From: an uncultured Veillonella sp.
GTDB taxonomy: Bacteria; Bacillota; Negativicutes; Veillonellales; Veillonellaceae
Direction of reading: 5' to 3'
DNA: 64,000 bases
NCBI RefSeq assembly: GCF_937981445.1
Contig: NZ_CALJON010000051.1
Coordinates: forward strand, 1-64,000
The position numbers and the translations under genes were made by a program. The notes beneath the pieces are model-generated. The model saw only the letters and a program-made list of their open reading frames with translations, had not been told where the DNA came from and searched no databases. Shown here one piece after another: positions 1-7,597 of this stretch (positions within the stretch are counted from its first letter, which is position 1; each line of letters opens with the position of its first letter).

Positions 1-247
1 AACCCTTCTCTGTGGCAACTACTTGCCCTTTATCGTTCTTCGCAGCCTTGACATTTGCTGTACTTACAGCTTTGTCATTAACTCCATAAGCAGATGTAAC
101 AGAGTCTTGTTCTTTTGTTATCTTCACTACCTCTACTTTAGAGATAGGGCTGTCTTCTTTAGTTACCTCAATATGAGCCCCCTGTCCCCATGTAGGAATG
201 GTAGCCACTAGCGCCGCTAGTATTAATGATTTACTTATCTTATTCAT
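1..247 (-). CDS. Secreted protein, N-terminal part (cut by window edge)
   Basis: The minus-strand frame is open from an ATG at 247 to the window edge (82 codons), with no stop. The N-terminus MNKISKSLILAALVATIP is a typical signal peptide, with likely cleavage near the GQGA residues. What follows is polar and rich in Lys, Val, Thr and Ser, as in an exported or outer-membrane protein. The start lies 23 bp after the pheA stop, so the two are probably co-transcribed. An AAGGA motif sits upstream but rather far (about 14 nt) from the ATG. The remainder is outside the window, so no family can be assigned. Confidence 0.75.
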   Translation of the reverse strand, partial: MNKISKSLILAALVATIPTWGQGAHIEVTKEDSPISKVEVVKITKEQDSVTSAYGVNDKAVSTANVKAAKNDKGQVVATEKG

Positions 248-270
248 AAACTACTATGAATTCCTTTCTA

Positions 271-1146
271 TTATTCAATTACAATGGTGTGATACAGTCC
301 AAAAAGCTGTACATCTGTTGCCACCTTGTAAAGTTCTGTTAAGGCATCTCGTACGGCTTCACCATTGCTCTCAATTTGTAGATCAAAGAAGAATTTATAT
401 TCCCCCAATCGACCTTTGGTAGGTCTAGATTCTATTTTTACAAGATTAATCTGTCGCTTCGCAAATATGCCCAGACCTTCCCATAGGGACCCAGGGCGAA
501 GACCATCTAATTCACATAATAAAGATAATTTACCGCCATTGACGGCACCTGTATCCATACTACGTAACTGGTCTTTAATCCGCTCATTATGACGAACTAA
601 AATAAAGCGTGTTAAATTATATGAATTTTCTTGTGCCTCCCCGCTCATTGCCTTAAGGCCATAGGTAGTACCTAATGCTTTACCGCCAATAGCAGCCTTG
701 CTTATATCCTTCTGCTGTGCTACTACTTCACCGCCTTCAGCCGTAGAGCCCGTATATATAATATGAGCATGTGGTACCTGTTTCATAATAAATGGCTTGC
801 ATTGCCGAATCGCTTGCGGATGAGAATATAAGGTGGTAATTTCACCCAGCTTAGCACCAGGAAGGCCCCACACATAATGGCGAATAGGCATAGCAATGTC
901 TCCACAAATTTCAATATGGCGATGCTCTGTCAAATAATCCATCGTGGTCAGCACCGTACCACCTAAGGAATTTTCAACTGGCACAAAGGCATAATCTGTT
1001 TCATCACGCATCGTTAGTTCAATGGCTTCCTCTATAGTATGAGCAGGTACAGCATCAATTTGCCACTGTTCATGCTCTCCATAGCGCTGCAATGCTTCTT
1101 CTGTAAAAGTCCCCTTAGGCCCTAAAAAGGCAATTCGTTGTATCAT
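271..1146 (-). CDS. pheA: Prephenate dehydratase
   Basis: This monofunctional prephenate dehydratase converts prephenate to phenylpyruvate in phenylalanine synthesis. It has 291 residues, normal for the family. The N-terminal catalytic half begins IAFLGPKGTFTEEAL and contains the active-site TRF motif (NLTRF, near residue 180). The C-terminal ACT domain carries the ESRP motif (KIESRPTKG), which binds phenylalanine for feedback inhibition. The ATG at 1146 is preferred over an in-frame codon at 1173 because AAGGGAG lies about 6 nt upstream of it and the family N-terminus aligns there. The gene is divergent from lgt with an overlapping promoter region, and a secreted-protein gene follows 23 bp downstream. 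Confidence 0.95.
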   Translation of the reverse strand: MIQRIAFLGPKGTFTEEALQRYGEHEQWQIDAVPAHTIEEAIELTMRDETDYAFVPVENSLGGTVLTTMDYLTEHRHIEICGDIAMPIRHYVWGLPGAKLGEITTLYSHPQAIRQCKPFIMKQVPHAHIIYTGSTAEGGEVVAQQKDISKAAIGGKALGTTYGLKAMSGEAQENSYNLTRFILVRHNERIKDQLRSMDTGAVNGGKLSLLCELDGLRPGSLWEGLGIFAKRQINLVKIESRPTKGRLGEYKFFFDLQIESNGEAVRDALTELYKVATDVQLFGLYHTIVIE

Positions 1147-1188
1147 AGTCGCTCCCTTAAATTCTTCTCTCAAGTACTTAACTTTTTA

Positions 1189-1217
1189 ATTATAACATAC
1201 GGCATTTTCATTGTCAT
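1189..1217 (-). promoter_or_regulatory. Candidate sigma70-type promoter of pheA
   Basis: On the minus strand, ATGACA (1212-1217) is followed after 17 nt by TATAAT (1189-1194). It overlaps the -35 hexamer of the divergent lgt promoter. Predicted from hexamer match and spacing only. Confidence 0.5.
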
Positions 1218-1240
1218 ACCAAGGCTTCCTCCTATATAAT
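1211..1240 (+). promoter_or_regulatory. Candidate sigma70-type promoter of lgt
   Basis: TTGTCA (1211-1216), an 18-nt spacer and TATAAT (1235-1240) lie 29 nt before the lgt ATG, which has a GAGGAGGT ribosome-binding site. The -35 element shares bases with the pheA -35 on the other strand. Confidence 0.55.
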
Positions 1241-1268
1241 ATAGCTATACACAATTGAGGAGGTATTT

Positions 1269-2216
1269 ATGCATCAATATTTATTCTTTATCGGTGATTT
1301 TCCCGTTCGTGCTTATGGCTTGCTCCTATCCTTAGGGATTATTAGTGCGGCTATCGTAGCCTATTATCTGTTTAAGCGCGATGGTCGCGGCTGGCATGTA
1401 CATATTGTAGATTTTTCTATTCTCGTAGGCATTGCCGGCATTATCGGTGCACGTCTTTGGGATGTATTCTTTTTTGACTGGGCCTATTATCACAATCATT
1501 TATTAGAAATCCCCTTTGTTTGGCAAGGTGGCATGGCCATTCAAGGCGGTGTTGTGCTCGGCACAATCGCCGGTTTTTGGTACACTAGAAAGCATGGCAT
1601 CGATAGTCTTGCTTTTGCCGATATTTTTGCACCAGCGCTTATTTTAGGTCAATCTGTAGGACGTATGGCCAATCTGATGAATGGCGACGCCTTTGGTCAT
1701 CCTACGGGCGGTAATTTTGGTATTTTATATCCTGAAACTACCTTAGCCTATCGAACTTATGGGGCCCAGCCTTTATGGCCCGCTGAAATTTGGGAAGGCC
1801 AAATTGATATTTTAATCTTTGTATTTCTTCTTCTCTTCAGCACGAAACGCCACAAAAAAGGACAAGTCTTTGTACTCTATGCCATTTTATATTCTGCCGC
1901 TCGCTTTGGTCTCGAATTCTTACGCGGTGATTATGTCGATCTCACCATGGGATTAAAATCTGCACAAATGACGAGTCTAATTGTCATAGCCATAGGCATC
2001 GTTCTCTTTATATATTTGCAGATTAAAGGGTCTTATGACGAATATTTAATAGCCTCTCATGAAGCCGCCGAAGAAGCTGCTAAAAACGGTTTTACTGGAC
2101 GCTCGAAGCATAGTGCAACAGCTTCAACAACAGCTTCATCGACAACATCTAATAAGCCAACTGGGGCTAACAACACTAACAAAATAACATCGAAGTCATC
2201 TAAACGACGAAAGTAA
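1269..2216 (+). CDS. lgt: Prolipoprotein diacylglyceryl transferase
   Basis: Lgt transfers diacylglycerol from phosphatidylglycerol to the lipobox cysteine of prolipoproteins in the inner membrane. The product has 315 residues with about seven hydrophobic segments. The family hallmarks are visible: a conserved G-G-ARL-DV region near residues 60-70, the GGMAIQGGV stretch, and the signature SVGRMANLMNGDAFG near residues 135-150. A further conserved R-GLEFLRGD region lies near residue 220. After the last membrane helix there is a tail of about 45 residues rich in Ser, Thr, Lys and Asn, which makes the protein longer than the usual 260-280 residues. GAGGAGGT precedes the ATG. A strong terminator follows, so the gene is probably monocistronic. 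Confidence 0.95.
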   Translation: MHQYLFFIGDFPVRAYGLLLSLGIISAAIVAYYLFKRDGRGWHVHIVDFSILVGIAGIIGARLWDVFFFDWAYYHNHLLEIPFVWQGGMAIQGGVVLGTIAGFWYTRKHGIDSLAFADIFAPALILGQSVGRMANLMNGDAFGHPTGGNFGILYPETTLAYRTYGAQPLWPAEIWEGQIDILIFVFLLLFSTKRHKKGQVFVLYAILYSAARFGLEFLRGDYVDLTMGLKSAQMTSLIVIAIGIVLFIYLQIKGSYDEYLIASHEAAEEAAKNGFTGRSKHSATASTTASSTTSNKPTGANNTNKITSKSSKRRK

Positions 2217-2227
2217 TGTCTTATAAG

Positions 2228-2266
2228 AAAAGGTTGCCATTGCTATTAAGCAATGGCAACCTTTTT
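2228..2266 (+). terminator. Rho-independent terminator of lgt
   Basis: A perfect 16-bp stem (2228-2243 with 2250-2265), a 6-nt loop and a T-run lie 11 nt after the lgt stop. Confidence 0.93.
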
Positions 2267-2280
2267 AATGTATACTATTT

Positions 2281-2345
2281 TTTCTTTATACTCTATACTT
2301 TTTCTTTATACTCTATACTTTATTCTTTATACTTTATTCTTTATA
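2281..2345. repeat. Tandem array, 20-bp then 14-bp units
   Basis: The unit tttctttatactctatactt occurs twice in exact tandem (2281-2320). It is followed by a shorter related 14-bp unit, tattctttatactt, which repeats about 1.7 times. The array lies between the convergent 3' ends of lgt and the FMN reductase. Confidence 0.85.
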
Positions 2346-2391
2346 GCAATTTTATTTTACTTGTTCTCTATACCACTTATACTCTTGCTAT

Positions 2392-2943
2392 TTATAAAGA
2401 AATGCCTAATTCATAGGCCTCCTTTAACTTATCCTCTCTTGCCTGTGCGTCCCCCACATTGACTACATCATCACAAAGAACCATGCCACGGCGATTCCAT
2501 TGTAAATAATTTGTTACTACATTATACCAAGTTACCACTTCATCAAACTCATCGCTTGCCGCCGCTGCAATAAAGGCCACATCTTTCTTAGGCATAATTC
2601 CACCATTTGAATGACTCAAAGCATATGTACGATCAACTACTGTTTTTAAGGCCCCTGTAATGGCCCAGTAATAAATGGGACTAGCTAAGACAATTATGTC
2701 CGCTCCGTTAAATCCTTCATACACTTTAATCATATCGTCTTTTTGAATACATGGATTAGGCTCTGCGCCTCGCTTAGTACATTGATTGCAGCCAACACAG
2801 CTATTAATTGTTAAATCATCTACAAAAATCTCCTGAACCTTATGCCCCTTTTCTTCGGCCCCTTTGCGAAATGATGCGGTTAACGCTGCCGTATTTCCTT
2901 TCTTTCTAGACGTGCCATTTAAAATTAAAATTTGCTTTGCCAT
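2392..2943 (-). CDS. Flavodoxin-fold NAD(P)H-dependent FMN reductase / iron-sulfur flavoprotein type
   Basis: This 183-residue flavodoxin-like oxidoreductase starts ILILNGTSRKKGNTAAL, the FMN-phosphate-binding loop of the NADPH-dependent FMN reductase family. SPIYYWAITGALKTVVDR, near residues 90-107, is the second flavin-contact region. Between them is a cysteine cluster (CVGCNQC ... C, residues about 50-67), as in iron-sulfur flavoproteins, though this cluster also occurs in family members without a proven Fe-S centre. It probably acts as a cytosolic electron carrier or quinone/flavin reductase; the substrate cannot be read from the sequence. GGGAGG lies 8 nt before the ATG. Tandem arrays flank it on both sides. 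Confidence 0.85.
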   Translation of the reverse strand: MAKQILILNGTSRKKGNTAALTASFRKGAEEKGHKVQEIFVDDLTINSCVGCNQCTKRGAEPNPCIQKDDMIKVYEGFNGADIIVLASPIYYWAITGALKTVVDRTYALSHSNGGIMPKKDVAFIAAAASDEFDEVVTWYNVVTNYLQWNRRGMVLCDDVVNVGDAQAREDKLKEAYELGISL

Positions 2944-2973
2944 ACCTATGACCTCCCTAATATATAATTTATG

Positions 2974-3085
2974 CTCATAAATTTACATTCATAATTTTAT
3001 ATTCATAATTTTATATTCATAACTTTATACATATAATTTTACACGTATAACTTTATAATTAAAACTGTACATTCATAATTTTACG
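2974..3085. repeat. 14-bp degenerate tandem array, about 8 units
   Basis: Units close to ttcataattttata follow each other with an exact 14-bp period from 2974 to 3085. Some units differ by one to three bases, such as catataattttaca. The array lies immediately upstream of the FMN reductase and after the 3' end of the ferric-reductase-like gene. It contains no gene. Confidence 0.85.
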
Positions 3086-3188
3086 CTTATATGCAGTATA
3101 GCCCCTATTGTATTCACTTTAAATCTCCGCACCATATAAGTCATAGCCTCCGCCAAACTCTGCTATGCCTGTACACTCAATCCACAAG

Positions 3189-3740
3189 CTACTTTAAATA
3201 CCGTTTCCACATATACAAGCCTACAACAGCTACAGTATACGCATCAAAGAGCATCATAAATGGTGTTATCACGGCTATGCGATTGCTTAGGTGTACATGA
3301 GCCAAAATAAGAATGACCCCCAAAATGGCGCCTCGATGGAGCCACCGTCTCATAGTAGAAGGTTTAAGCTGCCACATAGCTAAAATAGCTATACTAATCA
3401 CAATACCGCCACCTATACCTGTATACACAATCTTTTCATGCATTGAAAAAGACATTATATAATGAACCAATGCTAAAACTATACTGATAGGCCCTACTAC
3501 TTTATGACTTTGTATCACACTGCCAGGTCCTAAGACCTGCATCTGGCGCAATAACCACGGCCAACGGCTCGTTAACAATATAGCCCAAAGCCAACTCACA
3601 TAGGCAATTAAAGCTAGGCTATAGCTAACTATATTAATCTTTGTATCCACAATATCTCTTTGCAGTAAAAAGATAAGTGGCAATGATAATAGAACAATTA
3701 TAAGAGCAGTTATACTAGTTATTTTTATTTGTAATTTCAT
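3189..3740 (-). CDS. Ferric-reductase-like transmembrane protein
   Basis: This is a 183-residue membrane protein with about five hydrophobic helices. Histidines in the helices (SHKVVGP, LVHYIMSF, HRGAILG, LAHVHLSN) are spaced as in the heme-binding core of the ferric-reductase-like transmembrane domain family (YedZ/MsrQ type). By family it would pass electrons through the cytoplasmic membrane. Its ATG overlaps the stop of the upstream flavodoxin gene (ATGA), which implies translational coupling and a shared redox function. No MsrP partner is seen nearby, so a methionine sulfoxide reductase role is not supported. Confidence 0.75.
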   Translation of the reverse strand: MKLQIKITSITALIIVLLSLPLIFLLQRDIVDTKINIVSYSLALIAYVSWLWAILLTSRWPWLLRQMQVLGPGSVIQSHKVVGPISIVLALVHYIMSFSMHEKIVYTGIGGGIVISIAILAMWQLKPSTMRRWLHRGAILGVILILAHVHLSNRIAVITPFMMLFDAYTVAVVGLYMWKRYLK

Positions 3741-4420
3741 TTCGCAATCCCAATTTGTTTAAGCCAATTTATTACTTTTATTTTTGAATCCTCAGATGTT
3801 GCCTCACGTCCACGAATAGCGATGCCATCCAATACAGTAGCATTAGGGTACTGTTTTTCTAGTTGCTCTTTCGTATTGCCCATGCCAGACCCTTCATGCG
3901 TAGTAAACGGAATCACTACCTTACCATTTAAGTCGACTTGATCCAAGAACGTGCGCACTACCATAGGATATTCATACCACCATATAGGCGAACCTACAAA
4001 TACAACATCATATTTACTTACATCAGGGAATGGATTTTTTATAGCTGGTCGCTCATTATTCGCCTGTTCAGCCTTTGCTATATCAACAGTTTGTTGATGA
4101 TTATCTGGATATTCTTTAGCTGGTACAATTTCATATTCATCCGCACCAGTAGCTTCTATAATATAATTGGCCACAGAGTGTGTATATCCTATGGCAGGTT
4201 TATCTCCACCATATAACCCCTTGGTACTAGAAAAATATACAACCAATGCCTTTTTATTTGTGCCAATTAAATTTTGCGCTTCCTTACCCCCTCTTTCCGA
4301 ATTAGTACTCATGGTCGTAATTTTAGTACTGTCCTTTTGGCCTACCACATAGTTATAGGAAAATAATCCTATAGCCACTGCCACAATGACCAAGAGCCCC
4401 AAAATCTTTTTAATATTCAT
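3737..4420 (-). CDS. Membrane-anchored or exported flavodoxin
   Basis: The product has 227 residues. An N-terminal hydrophobic helix (ILGLLVIVAVAIGLFSY) acts as an uncleaved anchor or signal, followed by a flavodoxin domain: FMN loop VVYFSSTKGLYGG near residue 60, GSPIWWYEYPMVVRTFLDQ near residue 140, and PFTTHEGSGMG near residue 170. This matches the Flavodoxin_4 type. The ATG at 4420 is chosen because GAGGG lies 7 nt upstream and the hydrophobic helix starts there; an in-frame codon at 4453 lacks support. It is translationally coupled to the ferric-reductase-like gene, so the pair may move electrons across the membrane. A divergent LysR gene is the likely regulator. Confidence 0.85.
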   Translation of the reverse strand: MNIKKILGLLVIVAVAIGLFSYNYVVGQKDSTKITTMSTNSERGGKEAQNLIGTNKKALVVYFSSTKGLYGGDKPAIGYTHSVANYIIEATGADEYEIVPAKEYPDNHQQTVDIAKAEQANNERPAIKNPFPDVSKYDVVFVGSPIWWYEYPMVVRTFLDQVDLNGKVVIPFTTHEGSGMGNTKEQLEKQYPNATVLDGIAIRGREATSEDSKIKVINWLKQIGIAK

Positions 4421-4453
4421 AAAATACCCTCGCTTTCTCGTTTTGTACACCAT

Positions 4454-4560
4454 AGCACATAGTCCATAACCCTATGACTCTATAAGGCTATACTGCTATG
4501 ACTTCATAGGGCTATAATTTTATAATGCTATAGCTCTATAACCTATGGCTTCTACCGTCT
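4454..4560. repeat. Degenerate intergenic repeats with ctatgac/ctata motifs
   Basis: Repeated variants of ctatgactctataaggctata and their near-inverted copies fill 4454-4560. Alignment gives imperfect units of about 24-26 bp. They lie in the 5' region of the flavodoxin gene, between its promoter candidate and its start codon, so they would be transcribed as leader RNA. Confidence 0.6.
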
Positions 4561-4581
4561 CATGTAGAATCTATCTTTAGC

Positions 4582-4609
4582 TTAATACTTTGAGTCAACT
4601 TCAAGTCAA
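4582..4609 (-). promoter_or_regulatory. Candidate flavodoxin promoter with LysR-type box
   Basis: On the minus strand, TTGACT (4604-4609), a 16-nt spacer and TATTAA (4582-4587) form a plausible promoter. The interval 4590-4604 is a dyad TTGA-N7-TCAA containing T-N11-A, the general LysR-family box, and it lies inside the spacer. The assignment to the adjacent LysR protein is inferred from position. Confidence 0.45.
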
Positions 4610-4650
4610 TAGCTAGTTTCATGAAATAATGCAAAATAAAGATTTTACTG

Positions 4651-4659
4651 TGCTATAAT
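4651..4659 (+). promoter_or_regulatory. Extended -10 promoter of the LysR gene
   Basis: TGCTATAAT (TGn plus a perfect -10) lies 67 nt upstream of the lysR-type start codon. No good -35 hexamer is seen, which is common for extended -10 promoters. Confidence 0.5.
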
Positions 4660-4725
4660 CAAAGTGAATAGTGAAATATTTCCCTACGTATGAAACAATC
4701 TATTCTGTATTATGGAGGAGCATCT

Positions 4726-5583
4726 ATGATTGATCTTCGTTTATTGGAGCAATTAGTAGCCTTTAATGACTATGGAACTTTATCTAATGCAGCAGAAAAA
4801 CTGCTCATTTCACAGCCAGCATTAACTCGAAGTATGCAGCGATTAGAAGATGAATTGGGCGTACAGTTATTTATTCGCGCTAAAAATAAAATGACCCTAA
4901 CAGAAACCGGCTATTATGCTGTATCTCAAGCACGCCAATTATTGCGTCATAGTCATGAGTTCGAATCGAATATACATCATTTTTCATTAAAACAATCTAC
5001 ACTCTTTGTTGGTGCCATCGCGCCAGGCCCTATTATGGAAGTAGAGGCTCGACTCAAAGAAAAACAGTACGAACAGCAAATAAACTGCCAATTAGCGAGC
5101 CACGAAGAATTAACTAAAGGCTTGTTAAACGAGATCTATCAAATCATCATCACCACGGAAGCAGTGAATTTAGACATACTCAATCCGTCCATTATTTCCG
5201 AAGAATTTTTTACAGAACAGCTGTATTTATCTATACCAAAGGACCATGCCTTAAGTGAAAAAACATCTATAACTACGGAAGATTTAGATGGACTCACTAT
5301 GCTTTTACGGGCAAAAAACCAATTAGGTATTTGGACTGACTTTGTAGAATCCCTAAAGAATACTAAGTTTATAGAGCAAATCTCTACCGATGCCTTTAAC
5401 GAACTAATCAAAGTATCCAATTTACCAAGCTTTACTACTAATATGACACATCAGCACATGGAGCCCGTGGAAAACCGTATGGACATTCCTATCCACATGC
5501 CAGGCGCCGCTATTTCATTTTATGTGAATTCCCTAAAGAAGAATCGTCATTTTATCCATGAATTACTTAGTAAGCCCGTATAA
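4726..5583 (+). CDS. LysR-family transcriptional regulator
   Basis: The 285-residue protein has an N-terminal winged helix-turn-helix (residues 1-60, FNDYGTLSNAAEKLLISQPALTR...LEDELGVQLF) and a C-terminal substrate-binding domain typical of LysR proteins. The ATG at 4726 follows GGAGGA by 6 nt. An in-frame ATG at 4690 would add 12 residues that do not belong to the family N-terminus. It is divergent from the flavodoxin/ferric-reductase-like operon, the usual LysR-target arrangement, and a T-N11-A box lies in the shared region. The ligand is unknown. Confidence 0.9.
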   Translation: MIDLRLLEQLVAFNDYGTLSNAAEKLLISQPALTRSMQRLEDELGVQLFIRAKNKMTLTETGYYAVSQARQLLRHSHEFESNIHHFSLKQSTLFVGAIAPGPIMEVEARLKEKQYEQQINCQLASHEELTKGLLNEIYQIIITTEAVNLDILNPSIISEEFFTEQLYLSIPKDHALSEKTSITTEDLDGLTMLLRAKNQLGIWTDFVESLKNTKFIEQISTDAFNELIKVSNLPSFTTNMTHQHMEPVENRMDIPIHMPGAAISFYVNSLKKNRHFIHELLSKPV

Positions 5584-5610
5584 TTACATATAATGAAATC
5601 CATATAAAGA

Positions 5611-5645
5611 AATCCCACAAAGCTTAAGCTCTGTGGGATTTTTTA
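5611..5645. terminator. Bidirectional terminator between the LysR gene and hslU
   Basis: AATCCCACA at 5611-5619 pairs with TGTGGGATT at 5632-5640, with an inner AGCTTAAGCT dyad. T-rich tracts lie on both sides, so it can serve both convergent genes. Confidence 0.88.
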
Positions 5646-7058
5646 TTACAAGATATAATTTGACAAGTCCACATCTTTAACGATGGTACCTAATCGTTCT
5701 TCTACCATTTCAGCTGTAATTTCTACATCCACTGGTTCATTAGGTGGTGCATTAAAGGAAATGTCTTGTAATAATTTTTCTAAAATTGTATGTAAGCGAC
5801 GAGCACCAATATCTTCCGTTTCATTGTTTACTCGATATGCTAGTTCTGCCATTTTATCAATGGCTGATTCTTTAAAATGAATGTTTACATTATCGGCTTT
5901 AAGAAGCATATGGTATTGTTTGAGCAATGCTTGTTGTGGCGTAGTCAAGATTTCTTTGAAGTCCGCCTGAGTCAAACTATCAAGTTCAACACGAATTGGG
6001 AAACGTCCTTGAAGTTCTGGAATTAAATCAGATGGCTTAGAAACGTGGAATGCACCGGCTGCAATAAATAAAATATGCTCTGTTTTAATAGGACCATATT
6101 TTGTATTCACTGTCGCCCCTTCAACGATTGGTAAAATATCGCGCTGCACCCCTTCACGAGATACATCAGGGCCACTGCGACCATTATTGCCAGCAATTTT
6201 ATCAAATTCATCGATAAACACAATGCCTTCTTGTTCAGCTAGTTCAATAGCGCGATCATTTACAGCATCCATGTCGAGCAATTTTTGCCCTTCTTCTTGA
6301 ATGAAAATCTTGCGCGCTTGCCCTACTGTTGTATGGCGTTTCTTTTTCTTCTTAGGTAAAATGGACCCTAGCATGTCGGTAATGTCGGTGCCCATATTAT
6401 CTGGACTCCCAGTAAGCGGCATGGCAAAGGCTTTGGCTTGTTCTTCCACTTCGATTTCAATTTCACGGCTATCCATGAGACCATGTTTTAAGCGTTCATA
6501 GAATTGTGCCCGTTTTTCAGACATGTCAGCGCTTTCTTCTTCTTTTTTAGCCTCTTCCTCTTTATGTTCCTCATCTTCAGCAGGTGCGCTAAACAACATT
6601 TCTAAAGGATTGGTCATTTTCTTAGTTTCTTTTTCTTTTTTAGGCCATAAAATCTGCAATAACCGCTGATTTGCTAATTCTTCAGCCTTTGCTTCTTGAG
6701 ATTCCATCATCTCTTCTTTGACCATGCGCACTGCATTTTCCACAAGATCGCGGATCATCTGGTCCACATCGCGGCCCACATAGCCCACTTCAGTAAACTT
6801 AGTGGCTTCTACTTTTACAAAAGGAGCACGCACCAATTTAGCCATGCGGCGAGCCAATTCAGTTTTACCTACCCCAGTAGGGCCAATGAGAAGAATATTT
6901 TTAGGAATATATTCTTCGCGCACATCTTCTGGCAACTGCTTAGCACGCCAACGATTACGAAGGGCAATGGCAATCATCTTTTTAGCCTCTTTTTGCCCTA
7001 TCACATACTTATCTAATTCAGCCACAATCTGTCGTGGCGTAAAATTATTGACTTCCAT
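5646..7058 (-). CDS. hslU: ATP-dependent protease ATPase subunit HslU (ClpY)
   Basis: HslU is the hexameric AAA+ unfoldase that feeds substrates to HslV. The product has 470 residues. It shows the family start (TPRQIVAELDKYVIGQ), Walker A GPTGVGKT near residue 60, the pore loop GYVGRDVD near residue 92, an intermediate domain with a Lys/Glu-rich stretch (about residues 150-190), Walker B IVFIDEFDK near residue 275, sensor/arginine motifs, and the C-terminal tail ending SNYIL that docks into HslV. The ATG shares a base with the hslV stop (TAATG), so the pair is translationally coupled. It is the last gene of the yraN-to-hslU cluster before the terminator. Confidence 0.97.
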   Translation of the reverse strand: MEVNNFTPRQIVAELDKYVIGQKEAKKMIAIALRNRWRAKQLPEDVREEYIPKNILLIGPTGVGKTELARRMAKLVRAPFVKVEATKFTEVGYVGRDVDQMIRDLVENAVRMVKEEMMESQEAKAEELANQRLLQILWPKKEKETKKMTNPLEMLFSAPAEDEEHKEEEAKKEEESADMSEKRAQFYERLKHGLMDSREIEIEVEEQAKAFAMPLTGSPDNMGTDITDMLGSILPKKKKKRHTTVGQARKIFIQEEGQKLLDMDAVNDRAIELAEQEGIVFIDEFDKIAGNNGRSGPDVSREGVQRDILPIVEGATVNTKYGPIKTEHILFIAAGAFHVSKPSDLIPELQGRFPIRVELDSLTQADFKEILTTPQQALLKQYHMLLKADNVNIHFKESAIDKMAELAYRVNNETEDIGARRLHTILEKLLQDISFNAPPNEPVDVEITAEMVEERLGTIVKDVDLSNYIL

Positions 7059-7597
7059 TAAATTTCCTCCACAATTACATTATGATTGGTATATACACAA
7101 ATATCTGCTGCAATATGTAATGCTTTTTCAGCCACATCGCGGGCGGAAAGCTCTGTATTAGCAGCTAAGGCACGAGCCGCAGCCAAAGCATAGTTACCAC
7201 CAGAGCCAATAGCGCAAATGCCATCATCTGGTTCAATAACTTCGCCATTGCCAGATACAAGTAAAATAGTTTCTCCATCAGCTACTAAGAGCAAGGCTTC
7301 TAAATTGCGGAGCATTTTATCACTGCGCCATTCTTTAGCAAGCTCAACAGCGCTGCGCACGAGTTGACCATTGTATTGATTTAGTTTTGCCTCAAACTTA
7401 TCAAATAAAGTAAAGGCATCGGCTACTGATCCAGCAAAACCGGAAATTACTTTACCATTATATAAACGGCGCACTTTTTGCGCTGTATTTTTCATAACAA
7501 CACTCTGTCCCATAGTCACTTGACCGTCACCAGCGATGGCAATTTTGCCATCCCGTTTTACGGCACATATGGTGGTGGCATGAAATTCTGTTTTCAT
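7058..7597 (-). CDS. hslV: ATP-dependent protease peptidase subunit HslV (ClpQ)
   Basis: This proteasome-beta-like peptidase has 179 residues. The nucleophile region reads TTICAVKRDG, preceded by a seven-residue extension (MKTEFHA) that must be removed for Thr8 to become the N-terminal catalytic residue. E. coli HslV has only Met before TTI, whereas B. subtilis ClpQ has a similar short leader. GDGQVTMGQ and GSGGNYALAAARA are conserved family segments. It overlaps the trmFO stop by ATGA and the hslU start by one base, giving a tightly coupled trmFO-hslV-hslU unit. Confidence 0.97.
   Translation of the reverse strand: MKTEFHATTICAVKRDGKIAIAGDGQVTMGQSVVMKNTAQKVRRLYNGKVISGFAGSVADAFTLFDKFEAKLNQYNGQLVRSAVELAKEWRSDKMLRNLEALLLVADGETILLVSGNGEVIEPDDGICAIGSGGNYALAAARALAANTELSARDVAEKALHIAADICVYTNHNVIVEEI

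Noticed and set aside
2216..2462. Two short overlapping plus-strand frames rich in Tyr, Leu and Phe after lgt
   Set aside because: They are made of the lgt terminator and the 20/14-bp tandem array, and their composition mirrors the repeat.
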